Source: DASZQL01 sp964391865 (GTDB lineage: Bacteria; Planctomycetota; Phycisphaerae; Phycisphaerales; UBA1924). From it: 64,000 nt of DNA. The stretch covers positions 1-64,000 of the forward strand of contig CAYMNQ010000006.1 in assembly GCA_964391865.1 (NCBI GenBank), written 5' to 3'. Shown piece after piece: positions 8,273-15,915 of the stretch. The notes under the pieces are model-generated. The model ran no database searches and was not told the origin of the DNA. It worked only from the letters and a program-made list of their open reading frames with translations. Position 1 is the first letter of the stretch. Each line of letters begins with the position of its first letter. The position numbers and the translations under genes were made by a program.

Positions 8273-9481
8273 ATGAATTGGCGATCCGGAGCATGGGCAC
8301 TGATGCTGGCGACGGCGATCATGGCGCTGGTGGTCATGGCCGTGATGCCCCCGCCGGGGTCGGTGGGCGCGCGCGAGTCGGCACGAGCAGCGCGTGAGCC
8401 GCGCGCGGCGAGCGAACCGTTTCTGCCGACGATCGAAAATCGCGATCGTCCGTCCGGGCCGGGCCCGGACGGCATGGTGTGGATCCCCGGCGGTGAGTTC
8501 TCGATGGGGTCGAGTGATCCGACCGCGATGGTGTGCGGCGGGCCGGATGCGATGCCCGATGCGCGACCGATCCACCGCGTGTACGTCGACGGCTTCTGGA
8601 TGGACGCGACGGAGGTGACGAACGCGGAGTTCGCGAGGTTCGTCGCGGCGACGGGGTACATCACGATCGCGGAGCGCGTTCCGACGCAGGCGGAGTTTCC
8701 GGCCGCGCCGCCGGAGAATCTCGTGGCGGGCTCAACGGTGTTCACGCCAACGGATGAGCCGGTGCCTCTGAACGATCACTTTCAGTGGTGGCGCTATGAG
8801 CCAGGTGCGAGTTGGCGGCATCCGGAGGGAAGCGCGAGCGATGTGAAGGGGCGCGAGCGTTTCCCGGTGGTGCACATCGCGTACCCGGATGCGCAGGCGT
8901 ACGCCGCGTGGGCGGGGAAGCGGCTGCCGACGGAGGCGGAGTGGGAGTTCGCCTCGCGCGGAGGGCACGCGGGGAGCAACTACTCGTGGGGCGATGTCAT
9001 GCAGCCGGGCGGGCGTTTCATGGCGAACACATTCCAAGGGAAGTTCCCTGTGAAGGACATGGGGGAGGACGGGTTTGCCGGTGCCGCGCCGGTGAAGAGT
9101 TTCGCGTCGAACGACTACGGCTTGTTCGACATGGCGGGCAACGTGTGGGAGTGGTGTAGCGATTGGTATCGGCCGGATTACTACGGGCAGTTGGCGGCGG
9201 CGGGCGGGGGTGGGGGCGTGGCGCGGAATCCGCAGGGACCCGATTCGCCGTGGGATCCCGCGGAACCGGCGGAGAAGAAGCGGGTGCAGCGGGGCGGATC
9301 ATTTCTGTGCACGGATCAGTACTGCACGCGGTACATGATGGGCACGCGGGGGAAGGGCGAGGTGACGACCGGGAGCAACCACGTCGGGTTCCGGTGCGTG
9401 ATGACCAAGGAGGCGTGGGAGTCGGCGCGCGGCGGCGCCGCGGCGAAAGAGAACGGCGGCGCGCCGGTATCGCGACCGTGA
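8273..9481 (+). CDS. Formylglycine-generating enzyme (sulfatase-modifying factor)
   Basis: FGE oxidises the active-site cysteine of sulfatases to formylglycine. The protein (402 aa) starts with a hydrophobic segment (about residues 7-27), so it is exported or membrane-anchored. It then has the SUMF1/FGE core, starting with MVWIPGGEFSMGS and including GNVWEWCSDWY. Both catalytic cysteines of true FGEs are present in SFLCTDQYCTRY (Cys346 and Cys351), which separates it from the many SUMF1-fold proteins that lack them. The next gene encodes a Cys-type sulfatase, its likely client. The start at 8273 is supported by TACAAT 7 nt upstream; longer frames add an unlikely leader. Confidence 0.9.
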   Translation: MNWRSGAWALMLATAIMALVVMAVMPPPGSVGARESARAAREPRAASEPFLPTIENRDRPSGPGPDGMVWIPGGEFSMGSSDPTAMVCGGPDAMPDARPIHRVYVDGFWMDATEVTNAEFARFVAATGYITIAERVPTQAEFPAAPPENLVAGSTVFTPTDEPVPLNDHFQWWRYEPGASWRHPEGSASDVKGRERFPVVHIAYPDAQAYAAWAGKRLPTEAEWEFASRGGHAGSNYSWGDVMQPGGRFMANTFQGKFPVKDMGEDGFAGAAPVKSFASNDYGLFDMAGNVWEWCSDWYRPDYYGQLAAAGGGGGVARNPQGPDSPWDPAEPAEKKRVQRGGSFLCTDQYCTRYMMGTRGKGEVTTGSNHVGFRCVMTKEAWESARGGAAAKENGGAPVSRP

Positions 9482-9829
9482 AGCGGCGACCTCGCGCAAC
9501 CGAGCATGAAACGGCGTCAGATGGCTTCGCCTGCAGCTTCGCGCGGAGCTTCAGGCGAGCCTCGACGCGGGCGTGATGCATGACCCGAAGGGCGCGGGTG
9601 CGGACCAGCGGCCGAGGATGTCCGGGCGGAACAGCAGAACTCCAAGCGACTCCGGGGAGTGGAGTGGCCAAACAGTTCAAGAGCGCGGCGCAGGCCGCCG
9701 GGCGGCCGTCCGGCTCGTATGTACGGCTCGCGCTGATGTTCGCCTCGGTGCGCTTCTTCGTCGGCATCACGGGGACGCTCACAGCGGGGCGGGTGCGGCC
9801 GGGGCTGGCATGCGTGGCGAGGGTCGTGT
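9482..9829. other. Gene-free stretch between FGE and sulfatase
   Basis: Frames on both strands stay open here by GC bias but none resembles a protein family or has a ribosome binding site. I see no conserved element except the promoter and operator-like palindrome at its downstream end. Confidence 0.45.
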
Positions 9830-9880
9830 TTGCTCGTGCCGTGGTAACGCTGATATGCTCGACTGTCTGCATCGGCAGAC
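9830..9880 (+). promoter_or_regulatory. Promoter and operator-like palindrome of the sulfatase gene
   Basis: TTGCTC and TATGCT are separated by 18 bp, and the -10 is extended (TGA before TATGCT). The expected start point falls at the edge of a perfect inverted repeat, GTCTGC-ATCG-GCAGAC (9865-9880). This position suits a repressor operator or a 5' hairpin on the message. The untranslated leader would be about 148 nt. Confidence 0.5.
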
Positions 9881-10013
9881 GGTTTAAAAGCGGGCAGCGC
9901 CAAGGGCGCATGCAACGTGCGCGCATGTTTACGGATTCGACGGCGAAGGATCATTGCCTCAATCACGAAGCGGGGCGTGCCGCGCCGGTCCGCACCAAGA
10001 AAAGGACAAAGCC

Positions 10014-12380
10014 ATGCGAAACAGGTCAGTGCTCGCGGCCCTCGGCGTACTCATGGCGCTCGCGCCCGCCGTGTGGGCACAGGAGATCCCGGCGCGGCCC
10101 GGTCGGTCGGACACGCTCGACCGAACGGTTCTGCCGATCCCCGAGCCGAAGCCGGTGCCGATCACCGAAGTCGACGCCCGCAATGCCAAGGCGCCGGCGC
10201 GATTTGAGGTCACAGCGCCGCGCGGGGCGCCGAACGTGGTGATCGTGCTGATCGACGACATCGGGTTCGGTCACAGCAGCGCCTTCGGCGGGCCGATCAA
10301 CATGCCGACGCTCGAGAGGCTCGCGAGGTCCGGGCTGAAGTACAACCGCTTCCATACGACGGCGCTGTGCAGCCCCACGCGGACCGCTCTCCTCACGGGG
10401 CACAACCACCACGCCAACAACGCCGGCGCGATCATGGAACTCGCCACCGCGTTCCCCGGCAACACAGGCGTGCGTCCGCGAGAGATCACGACGCTCGCCG
10501 AGATCCTGCGGCAGAACGGCTATAGCACGGCGGCGTTCGGCAAGTACCACGAGACACCGCCGTGGGAGGTGTCGGTGTCCGGGCCGTACGACCGTTGGCC
10601 GACGGGGTCGGGCTTCGACAAGTTCTATGGGTTCATCGGCGGCGAGACGAATCAGTGGGCGCCGGCCATCTTCGACGGCGTGGCGCGGGTCGAAGCGCCG
10701 ACGACGCCGGGGTATCACTTCACCACGGACATGACGGACAAGGCGATCAACTGGGTGAGCGCGCAGCACTCGCTCACGCCGGACAAGCCCTTTTATCTGT
10801 ATTTCGCGACCGGCGCGACGCACGCGCCGCATCATGTGCCCAAGGAGTGGATCAGCAAGTACGCCGGCCAGTTCAGCCGCGGCTGGGATGCGCTTCGTGA
10901 GGTGACTTTCGCACGCCAGAAGAAGCTCGGCGTCATCCCCGCCGATGCGAAGCTCACGCCGCGCCCGACGGAAATCCCCGCCTGGAGCGACATGAGCGCG
11001 GACCAGAGGCGGCTCTTCGAGCGCCAGATGGAGACCTTCGCCGGTTTCGCCGAGCACACGGATTATGAGGTGGGCCGCTTCGTGGATCAGCTCGAGAAGA
11101 TCGGCGCGATGGAAAACACGCTGCTCTTCTACATCGTTGGCGACAACGGATCGAGCGCCGAGGGCGGGCCCGAGGGCACCTACAACGAGATGATGGCGCT
11201 CAACGGCATCGTCGGCAAGGCCGACCAGATGATGAGCCACATCGACGATTGGGGCGGCCCGACGACCTTCCCTCATTTCGCGATCGGCTGGGCGTGGGCG
11301 GGCAACACGCCCTTCCAGTGGACCAAGCAGGTCGCCAGCCACTTCGGTGGCACACGCAACGGCATGGTTCTGCACTGGCCCAAGGGCATCAAAGCCCGCG
11401 GCGAGATCCGCAGCCAGTTCCACCATGTGGTCGACGTCGCCCCGACCGCGCTGGAAGCCGCGCGGATCCCGCAGCCGCGGGCCGTCAACGGTGTTGCGCA
11501 GCGCCCGATGGACGGCGTATCGATGCTCTATTCGGCGGATGATGCCAGAGCCGCGGATCGGCGCACGACGCAGTACTTCGAGATGTTCGGCAACCGCGGC
11601 ATCTATCACGAGGGCTGGGTGGCGTGCACGCGCCATTCGATCCCGTGGCTGATTGTGCCGCTGCCACCGCTGAGCGAAGACGTGTGGGAGTTGTACAACG
11701 TCGAGAACGACTTCAGCCAGGCGGACAACCTTGCGGCGAAGAATCCCGCCAAACTCAAGGAACTCCAGGAGGTCTTCAACAAAGAGGCGATCCGGAACCG
11801 AGTCTTCCCGATTGATGATCGGCGCTCGGAGCGGTTCAACCCGGCGATCGCTGGACGCCCGGACCTGCTGGGCGGGCGCAAGACGCTCACGGTCTATCCC
11901 GGCATGGTGGGCATGATGGAGAACGCCTTCATCAACGTGAAGGGTGTTCATCACACCATCACCGCCGAAGTGGAGCTGAAGGACGACAAGACCAGCGGCG
12001 TCATCATCGCGCAGGCGGGTTATTTCGGCGGGTGGACGCTCTACATGAAGGACGGCAAGCCTCGCCACGAATACAACTGGTTCGCGATTGAGCGCACCAA
12101 CTTCGGCGGTGATGCAGCGCTGGGCCCGGGCAAGCACACGATCCGCTACGAGTTCATCCCGGACGCGGCCAAGCCCGGGACAGGCGGCAAATCGATTCTG
12201 AGCGTCGACGGCAAGAAAGTGGCCGAGGCACAGATTCCCAAGACGCAGCCCTTCTCGTTCTCGGCGGATGAGGGTGCGGACGTTGGCCTCGACGCGGAGA
12301 CGAACGTGTCGCCGGATTACAAGCAGAACGCCAATGCGTTCACGGGCAAGATCATCAGCGTGACCGTGGAGCAGAAGTAA
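10014..12380 (+). CDS. Secreted arylsulfatase (type I, Cys-type)
   Basis: The product is a sulfate-ester hydrolase of the alkaline phosphatase superfamily. A clear signal peptide ends at ALAPAVWAQ. The metal-binding aspartates lie in VVIVLIDDIGFG. The signature C-S-P-T-R (Cys119 to Arg123, followed by TALLTG) is the substrate for conversion to formylglycine. GKYHETPPWEV and the downstream DNGSSAEGG segment supply further active-site residues. At 788 residues it is longer than classical arylsulfatases, with an extra beta-rich C-terminal region after about residue 640 that may bind the substrate. It lies between the FGE gene and a porin gene on the same strand. The natural substrate cannot be read from sequence. 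Confidence 0.94.
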   Translation: MRNRSVLAALGVLMALAPAVWAQEIPARPGRSDTLDRTVLPIPEPKPVPITEVDARNAKAPARFEVTAPRGAPNVVIVLIDDIGFGHSSAFGGPINMPTLERLARSGLKYNRFHTTALCSPTRTALLTGHNHHANNAGAIMELATAFPGNTGVRPREITTLAEILRQNGYSTAAFGKYHETPPWEVSVSGPYDRWPTGSGFDKFYGFIGGETNQWAPAIFDGVARVEAPTTPGYHFTTDMTDKAINWVSAQHSLTPDKPFYLYFATGATHAPHHVPKEWISKYAGQFSRGWDALREVTFARQKKLGVIPADAKLTPRPTEIPAWSDMSADQRRLFERQMETFAGFAEHTDYEVGRFVDQLEKIGAMENTLLFYIVGDNGSSAEGGPEGTYNEMMALNGIVGKADQMMSHIDDWGGPTTFPHFAIGWAWAGNTPFQWTKQVASHFGGTRNGMVLHWPKGIKARGEIRSQFHHVVDVAPTALEAARIPQPRAVNGVAQRPMDGVSMLYSADDARAADRRTTQYFEMFGNRGIYHEGWVACTRHSIPWLIVPLPPLSEDVWELYNVENDFSQADNLAAKNPAKLKELQEVFNKEAIRNRVFPIDDRRSERFNPAIAGRPDLLGGRKTLTVYPGMVGMMENAFINVKGVHHTITAEVELKDDKTSGVIIAQAGYFGGWTLYMKDGKPRHEYNWFAIERTNFGGDAALGPGKHTIRYEFIPDAAKPGTGGKSILSVDGKKVAEAQIPKTQPFSFSADEGADVGLDAETNVSPDYKQNANAFTGKIISVTVEQK

Positions 12381-12404
12381 TCCGGTGCGGACAACGGAGG
12401 TGAC

Positions 12405-13793
12405 ATGCACGTGGAGGGAGATCTGATGGTGCGCGGAAGTGGCTGGCTCTTCCTCGTCTGCGCCGCAGGCTGTCTCGTGAGTGGGCGCTTCGCATTGGCG
12501 CAAGCGGGCGAAACGGCGCTGCCGCCGCCGGCCCCTGCGGGGATCCTTCCCATCCCCGACTACACGGGCGACCTGTGGACCCGCCGCGCCCTGCTCGGCG
12601 ATCTGGAGGGTGGGCGGACGGGCCTCGCCAACAAAGGGATCCAGTTCGGCGTTGATTGGAACAACACGGTTCAATCGGTGGTCAGCGGAGGCCGGGACAT
12701 CAATACCGCGTACGGCGGGACGCTCGACTACAACCTGACTCTCGACCTGATGCGCATGAATTTGTTGCCCGGCGCGATCATCAAGATGCGCGGCGAGTCG
12801 CGCTACGGCGATTCGGTCAACGGCGATGCGGGGCCGATTCTTCCCGTCAGCACCGATCTGTTCATGCCCCTCGCCGGCGAACTCGACGAGGGACTTCCCT
12901 TCACGCTCACCACGCTGACCTACTTCCAGTATTTCTCTGAGACTTTCGGAGTGTTCCTCGGGAAGTTCGACACGCTCGATGGCGACCCCAACGAGTTCGC
13001 CTCTGGGCGCGGGCTGACGCAGTTCCAGAACCTCAACTTCATTTTCAACCCTGCGCCGCTCGTGACCGTGCCGTACAGCACGCTCGGCGGCGGCGTGCTC
13101 TGGGTGCCGATCCCGCACATCACGCTGAGCACCAGCATTTTCACCACCGCTGATTCCTCCACCACGACCGGCTTCGACAAGATCGGCGATGGATGGACCT
13201 GGGCCGGCGAAGGCCAGTTCCAGTATCAGTTCGGTCATCTGCCCGGCGGTTTCAATGTCGGGGGCTCGTTCGCCTGGGGGAACGACTTCACGACCGTCGG
13301 CCGGCGCTTCGTGTTCAGGCCAGGCGAAGGGATCACGAGAACCCCTGATGAGGACCAGTCGTGGGCGGTCTATGCGAGTGTCTGGCAGTACCTCTTCACG
13401 GATGAACCCGCCGAGAACGCCGAGGCGCCGCTCAACCTTGTCGACGGCTCGCCGGACCGCAAGGGTCTGGGTGTTTTTGCGCGCATCGGATTCGCCGATG
13501 AGGAGACGAACCCGGTGGAGTATTCGGTCAGCGGCGGACTTGGCGGGCGCGGCCTCATTCCCGGGCGCGACCACGATCTCTTCGGGGTCGCGGCCTTTCA
13601 CTCGGCGCTGCAATCGCGCCGGCTCACGACCATCGTGGGATTGGACGACAGCTCGCAAGGCTTCGAGGCGTTCTACAACATCGCGCTGACTCCTGCCGCG
13701 GGTTTGACGTTCGATGTTCAGGTCGTCGAGTCCGCATCGGACCTCGTTGACACCGCGGTGGTGCTGGGGGTGCGTTTCCTGGTGCGGTTCTGA
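12405..13793 (+). CDS. OprB-like carbohydrate-selective porin
   Basis: This 462-residue outer-membrane protein resembles the OprB carbohydrate-selective porin family. It has a signal peptide ending near FALAQA. A mature region of alternating hydrophobic and polar residues follows, with blocks such as GIQFGVDWNNTVQSVVSGG and LTQFQNLNFIFNP, and it ends in an aromatic C-terminus (VRFLVRF) as expected for a beta-barrel. A GGAGG ribosome binding site precedes the ATG at 12405; a second ATG at 12426 also has a GGAGG and would give a tidier signal peptide. It follows the sulfatase gene by 24 bp, so the two are probably co-transcribed and the pore may carry the sulfatase's substrate or product. Confidence 0.8.
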   Translation: MHVEGDLMVRGSGWLFLVCAAGCLVSGRFALAQAGETALPPPAPAGILPIPDYTGDLWTRRALLGDLEGGRTGLANKGIQFGVDWNNTVQSVVSGGRDINTAYGGTLDYNLTLDLMRMNLLPGAIIKMRGESRYGDSVNGDAGPILPVSTDLFMPLAGELDEGLPFTLTTLTYFQYFSETFGVFLGKFDTLDGDPNEFASGRGLTQFQNLNFIFNPAPLVTVPYSTLGGGVLWVPIPHITLSTSIFTTADSSTTTGFDKIGDGWTWAGEGQFQYQFGHLPGGFNVGGSFAWGNDFTTVGRRFVFRPGEGITRTPDEDQSWAVYASVWQYLFTDEPAENAEAPLNLVDGSPDRKGLGVFARIGFADEETNPVEYSVSGGLGGRGLIPGRDHDLFGVAAFHSALQSRRLTTIVGLDDSSQGFEAFYNIALTPAAGLTFDVQVVESASDLVDTAVVLGVRFLVRF

Positions 13794-14024
13794 CGGCCCC
13801 CATTCGCTTCGCCTTCACTCATCAGACTGACTGCGGCGGGGCGCGAGTGCAAGTTCGTGTCGTGCCTGCGCGGCCGCATGCCGCGTGTCGCATGAGTACC
13901 CTCGCGAGCCCGGGCAAGTCCGCCCAAGGCTTGAGACCACGGCGGGCGTGGCCGTCAGTCCGTACCTTCCATTCACAGCAGGGTGATCCGGTCCGCGATT
14001 TTTGCATGGGGGTAACTGCGGGGC

Positions 14025-14052
14025 TTGACATATGCCATAATAGGAATATATT
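14025..14052 (+). promoter_or_regulatory. Strong promoter of the arsR-type gene, probably leaderless
   Basis: A consensus TTGACA and TATATT are separated by 16 bp in an AT-rich island. The -10 hexamer ends 6 nt before the ATG, so the transcript should start at or within a base of the start codon. The spacer contains an imperfect ATAT...ATAT repeat, which could be an autoregulatory ArsR operator. Confidence 0.75.
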
Positions 14053-14058
14053 GAAACC

Positions 14059-14490
14059 ATGCCGCTCGCGCCAGTGCCCCACGCCGCCGAGGATGTCTTC
14101 GCCGCGATCGCGGAGCCGCGTCGGCGGCGGATGCTGGATCTGCTGGCGCGCGGGCAGCCGATGCCGGTGAATGATCTGGTCGAGGAGATGCGCCTGCCGC
14201 AGCCGTCGGTGTCGAAGCACTTGGGTGTACTCCGGCGCGCCGGCGTGGTGAGTGTCGAGCGGAGCGGGCGGCTTCGGCTGTACCGGCTGGAAGCGTCGCG
14301 CCTGAAGGCGGTGCGCGATTGGGTTGCGCCGTATGAGAAATTCTGGTCGCACCAACTCGATCGGATCAAGGAAAATGCGGAGAAGGCGGCCGCCGAGCGG
14401 AGTGTTGGCGGCGGGCACTGGATCGCCGCTGCGGCCGCCGCGTCAAACAACGTAAAGGAAGAGAGACGCGCGGTACGCCCGCCGCGCTAG
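14059..14490 (+). CDS. ArsR-family transcriptional regulator
   Basis: This 143-residue protein carries a winged helix-turn-helix. The recognition helix lies in LPQPSVSKHLGVLRRAGVV (about residues 47-65), followed by a wing rich in Arg (RSGRLRLYRLE). It lacks the metal-binding cysteine motif (CxCxxC-like) of metal sensors. It belongs to the SdpR/YczG-like branch that commonly sits next to SRPBCC (AHSA1) proteins, as here. The C-terminal 40 residues are Ala-rich and probably disordered. It is the first gene of a likely four-gene operon with the SRPBCC, DoxX-like and DUF1428 genes. Confidence 0.92.
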   Translation: MPLAPVPHAAEDVFAAIAEPRRRRMLDLLARGQPMPVNDLVEEMRLPQPSVSKHLGVLRRAGVVSVERSGRLRLYRLEASRLKAVRDWVAPYEKFWSHQLDRIKENAEKAAAERSVGGGHWIAAAAAASNNVKEERRAVRPPR

Positions 14491-14603
14491 CGACGCAGGC
14501 GATCGTCGATCAGCAGTCGGCTCTCAGCCAGAAGTGATTCATCACTGAGCACTCGGGCCCCAAACCCCAAACCCCAAACACCAAGCCCAATCCGAGAATC
14601 CCA

Positions 14604-15074
14604 ATGCCCACCGCCATGCACGAGCACAGCGTCCAGAATTTCTCCATCGTCAAGGAACTGGTGATCGACGCGCCGCCCGAGATCGTCTTCGCGTCGATCG
14701 TCGACCAACTCGGGCCGGCGAGCGAGATGCCGGGCGGCGTGCCGTTCCCGATGAAGTTCGAGCCGTGGCCCGGCGGGCGTTGGTACCGCGATCTGGGCGA
14801 CGGCGTGGGGCACTTCTGGGGGCACGTGCAGGTCATCAAGCCGCCGACGCTCATCGAGATTTGCGGCCCGCTCTTCATGTCGTACGCCGCGACGAATTTC
14901 GTGCAGTACCGGCTCATTGCCGAGGGAACCCGCACGCGCCTGAAGCTCGCGCACAACGCGATCGGGCTGATCGCCGACGAGCACCGCACCGGCGTGCATC
15001 AAGGGTGGGAGTACGAATTGGGTAAAATCAAGGAGTCTGCGGAGGGACGCGCATCACAGGGAGATCATGCATGA
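14604..15074 (+). CDS. SRPBCC (AHSA1-like) domain protein
   Basis: This 156-residue protein is an SRPBCC/START-fold ligand-binding protein of the AHSA1 type. The N-terminal strand (IVKELVIDAPPEIVFASIVD), the PGGRWYRDLGDGVGHFWGHV block and the C-terminal helix (HQGWEYELGKIKESAEG) fit the family. Such genes often follow ArsR regulators and accompany DoxX-type membrane proteins. Its ligand is unknown. The stop overlaps the next start (ATGA), so translation of the two genes is probably coupled. Confidence 0.88.
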   Translation: MPTAMHEHSVQNFSIVKELVIDAPPEIVFASIVDQLGPASEMPGGVPFPMKFEPWPGGRWYRDLGDGVGHFWGHVQVIKPPTLIEICGPLFMSYAATNFVQYRLIAEGTRTRLKLAHNAIGLIADEHRTGVHQGWEYELGKIKESAEGRASQGDHA

Positions 15075-15472
15075 GCACGCCGAGTTCGCCCACCAAGCCG
15101 TCGAGAGTACCGATCGTTGTCGGGTGGGTGCTGACGGTTCTGCTCAGCGCGTTCCTGACGTTCAGCGGGGTCGGAAAGCTGCTGAAGCTGCCCCCGGTCG
15201 AGACCGAAGTCACGCGCCTCGGCTACACGATGGACACGATCTTCACCATCGGCATCATCGAACTCGCGTGCGTGATCGTCTATCTGTTCCCGCGCACGGC
15301 GGTGCTCGGCGCGATCCTGCTCACGGGCTACCTCGGCGGCGCGACGGCGACGCATGTGCGCATCGGCGACCCGTTCATCATGCCCGTCATCATCGGCGTT
15401 GTCGTGTGGATCGCGCTCTTCCTGCGTGACCGTCGCGTCAGGGCGCTCGCGCCGTGGCGGACCCGCGCGTGA
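15071..15472 (+). CDS. DoxX-like membrane protein
   Basis: This 133-residue protein has four predicted membrane segments, beginning at VGWVLTVLLSAFLTFSGVGKLL and ending with IMPVIIGVVVWIALFL. The FSGVGKL motif in helix 1 is characteristic of DoxX-like proteins. The family is broadly linked to redox or quinone-related functions, but no reaction can be assigned. It overlaps the SRPBCC gene by 4 bp. Confidence 0.87.
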   Translation: MSTPSSPTKPSRVPIVVGWVLTVLLSAFLTFSGVGKLLKLPPVETEVTRLGYTMDTIFTIGIIELACVIVYLFPRTAVLGAILLTGYLGGATATHVRIGDPFIMPVIIGVVVWIALFLRDRRVRALAPWRTRA

Positions 15473-15527
15473 CATTGTGTCGCTGGCCCTGTTCAATTCC
15501 GTGCTCCAACATGCGAAAGGCGAACCC

Positions 15528-15896
15528 ATGCCCTATGTCGACGGATTCCTGATCCCCGTGCCTACGAAGAACCTGAAGGCGTACGTCGCCATGTCGAAGA
15601 AAGCGCGCACGGTGTGGATGGACCACGGCGCGCTCGAGTACATCGAAACGGTCGGCGATGATTTCTCCGTGAAAGGGATGGTCTCGTTCCCCGACGCCGT
15701 CAAGGCGAAAAAGGGCGAGTCGGTGGTCTTCTCGTGGATCGTCTATAAGTCGAAGGCGCACCGCAACGCGGTAAACAAGAAAGTGATGGCGGACCCGCGC
15801 ATCCAGAAGATGATGCCGAGCAACGGGAAGATGCCCTTTGACTGCGCCCGGATGTCGTGGGGCGGGTTCAAGATGGTCGTCGAAGCGAGGGCGTGA
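15528..15896 (+). CDS. DUF1428 family protein
   Basis: This 122-residue protein matches DUF1428, a dimeric alpha/beta-barrel family. It starts MPYVDGFLIPVPTKNL, a recognisable N-terminus for the family, and contains FSWIVYKSKAHRNAVNKK and a C-terminal MSWGGFKMVVEA block. The function is unknown. It follows the DoxX-like gene by 55 bp and is probably the last gene of the arsR operon. Confidence 0.9.
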   Translation: MPYVDGFLIPVPTKNLKAYVAMSKKARTVWMDHGALEYIETVGDDFSVKGMVSFPDAVKAKKGESVVFSWIVYKSKAHRNAVNKKVMADPRIQKMMPSNGKMPFDCARMSWGGFKMVVEARA

Positions 15897-15915
15897 CCGT
15901 TCGCACGCCGGCCGA

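Noticed and set aside
9580..10242. A 220-codon open frame between FGE and sulfatase
   Set aside because: It runs into the sulfatase coding region in another frame and has no family match or ribosome binding site.
10026..13658. A 1210-codon open frame on the - strand across the sulfatase and porin genes
   Set aside because: It is antisense to two well-supported genes, Arg/Val/Asp-rich with no domain; high GC content keeps such frames open.
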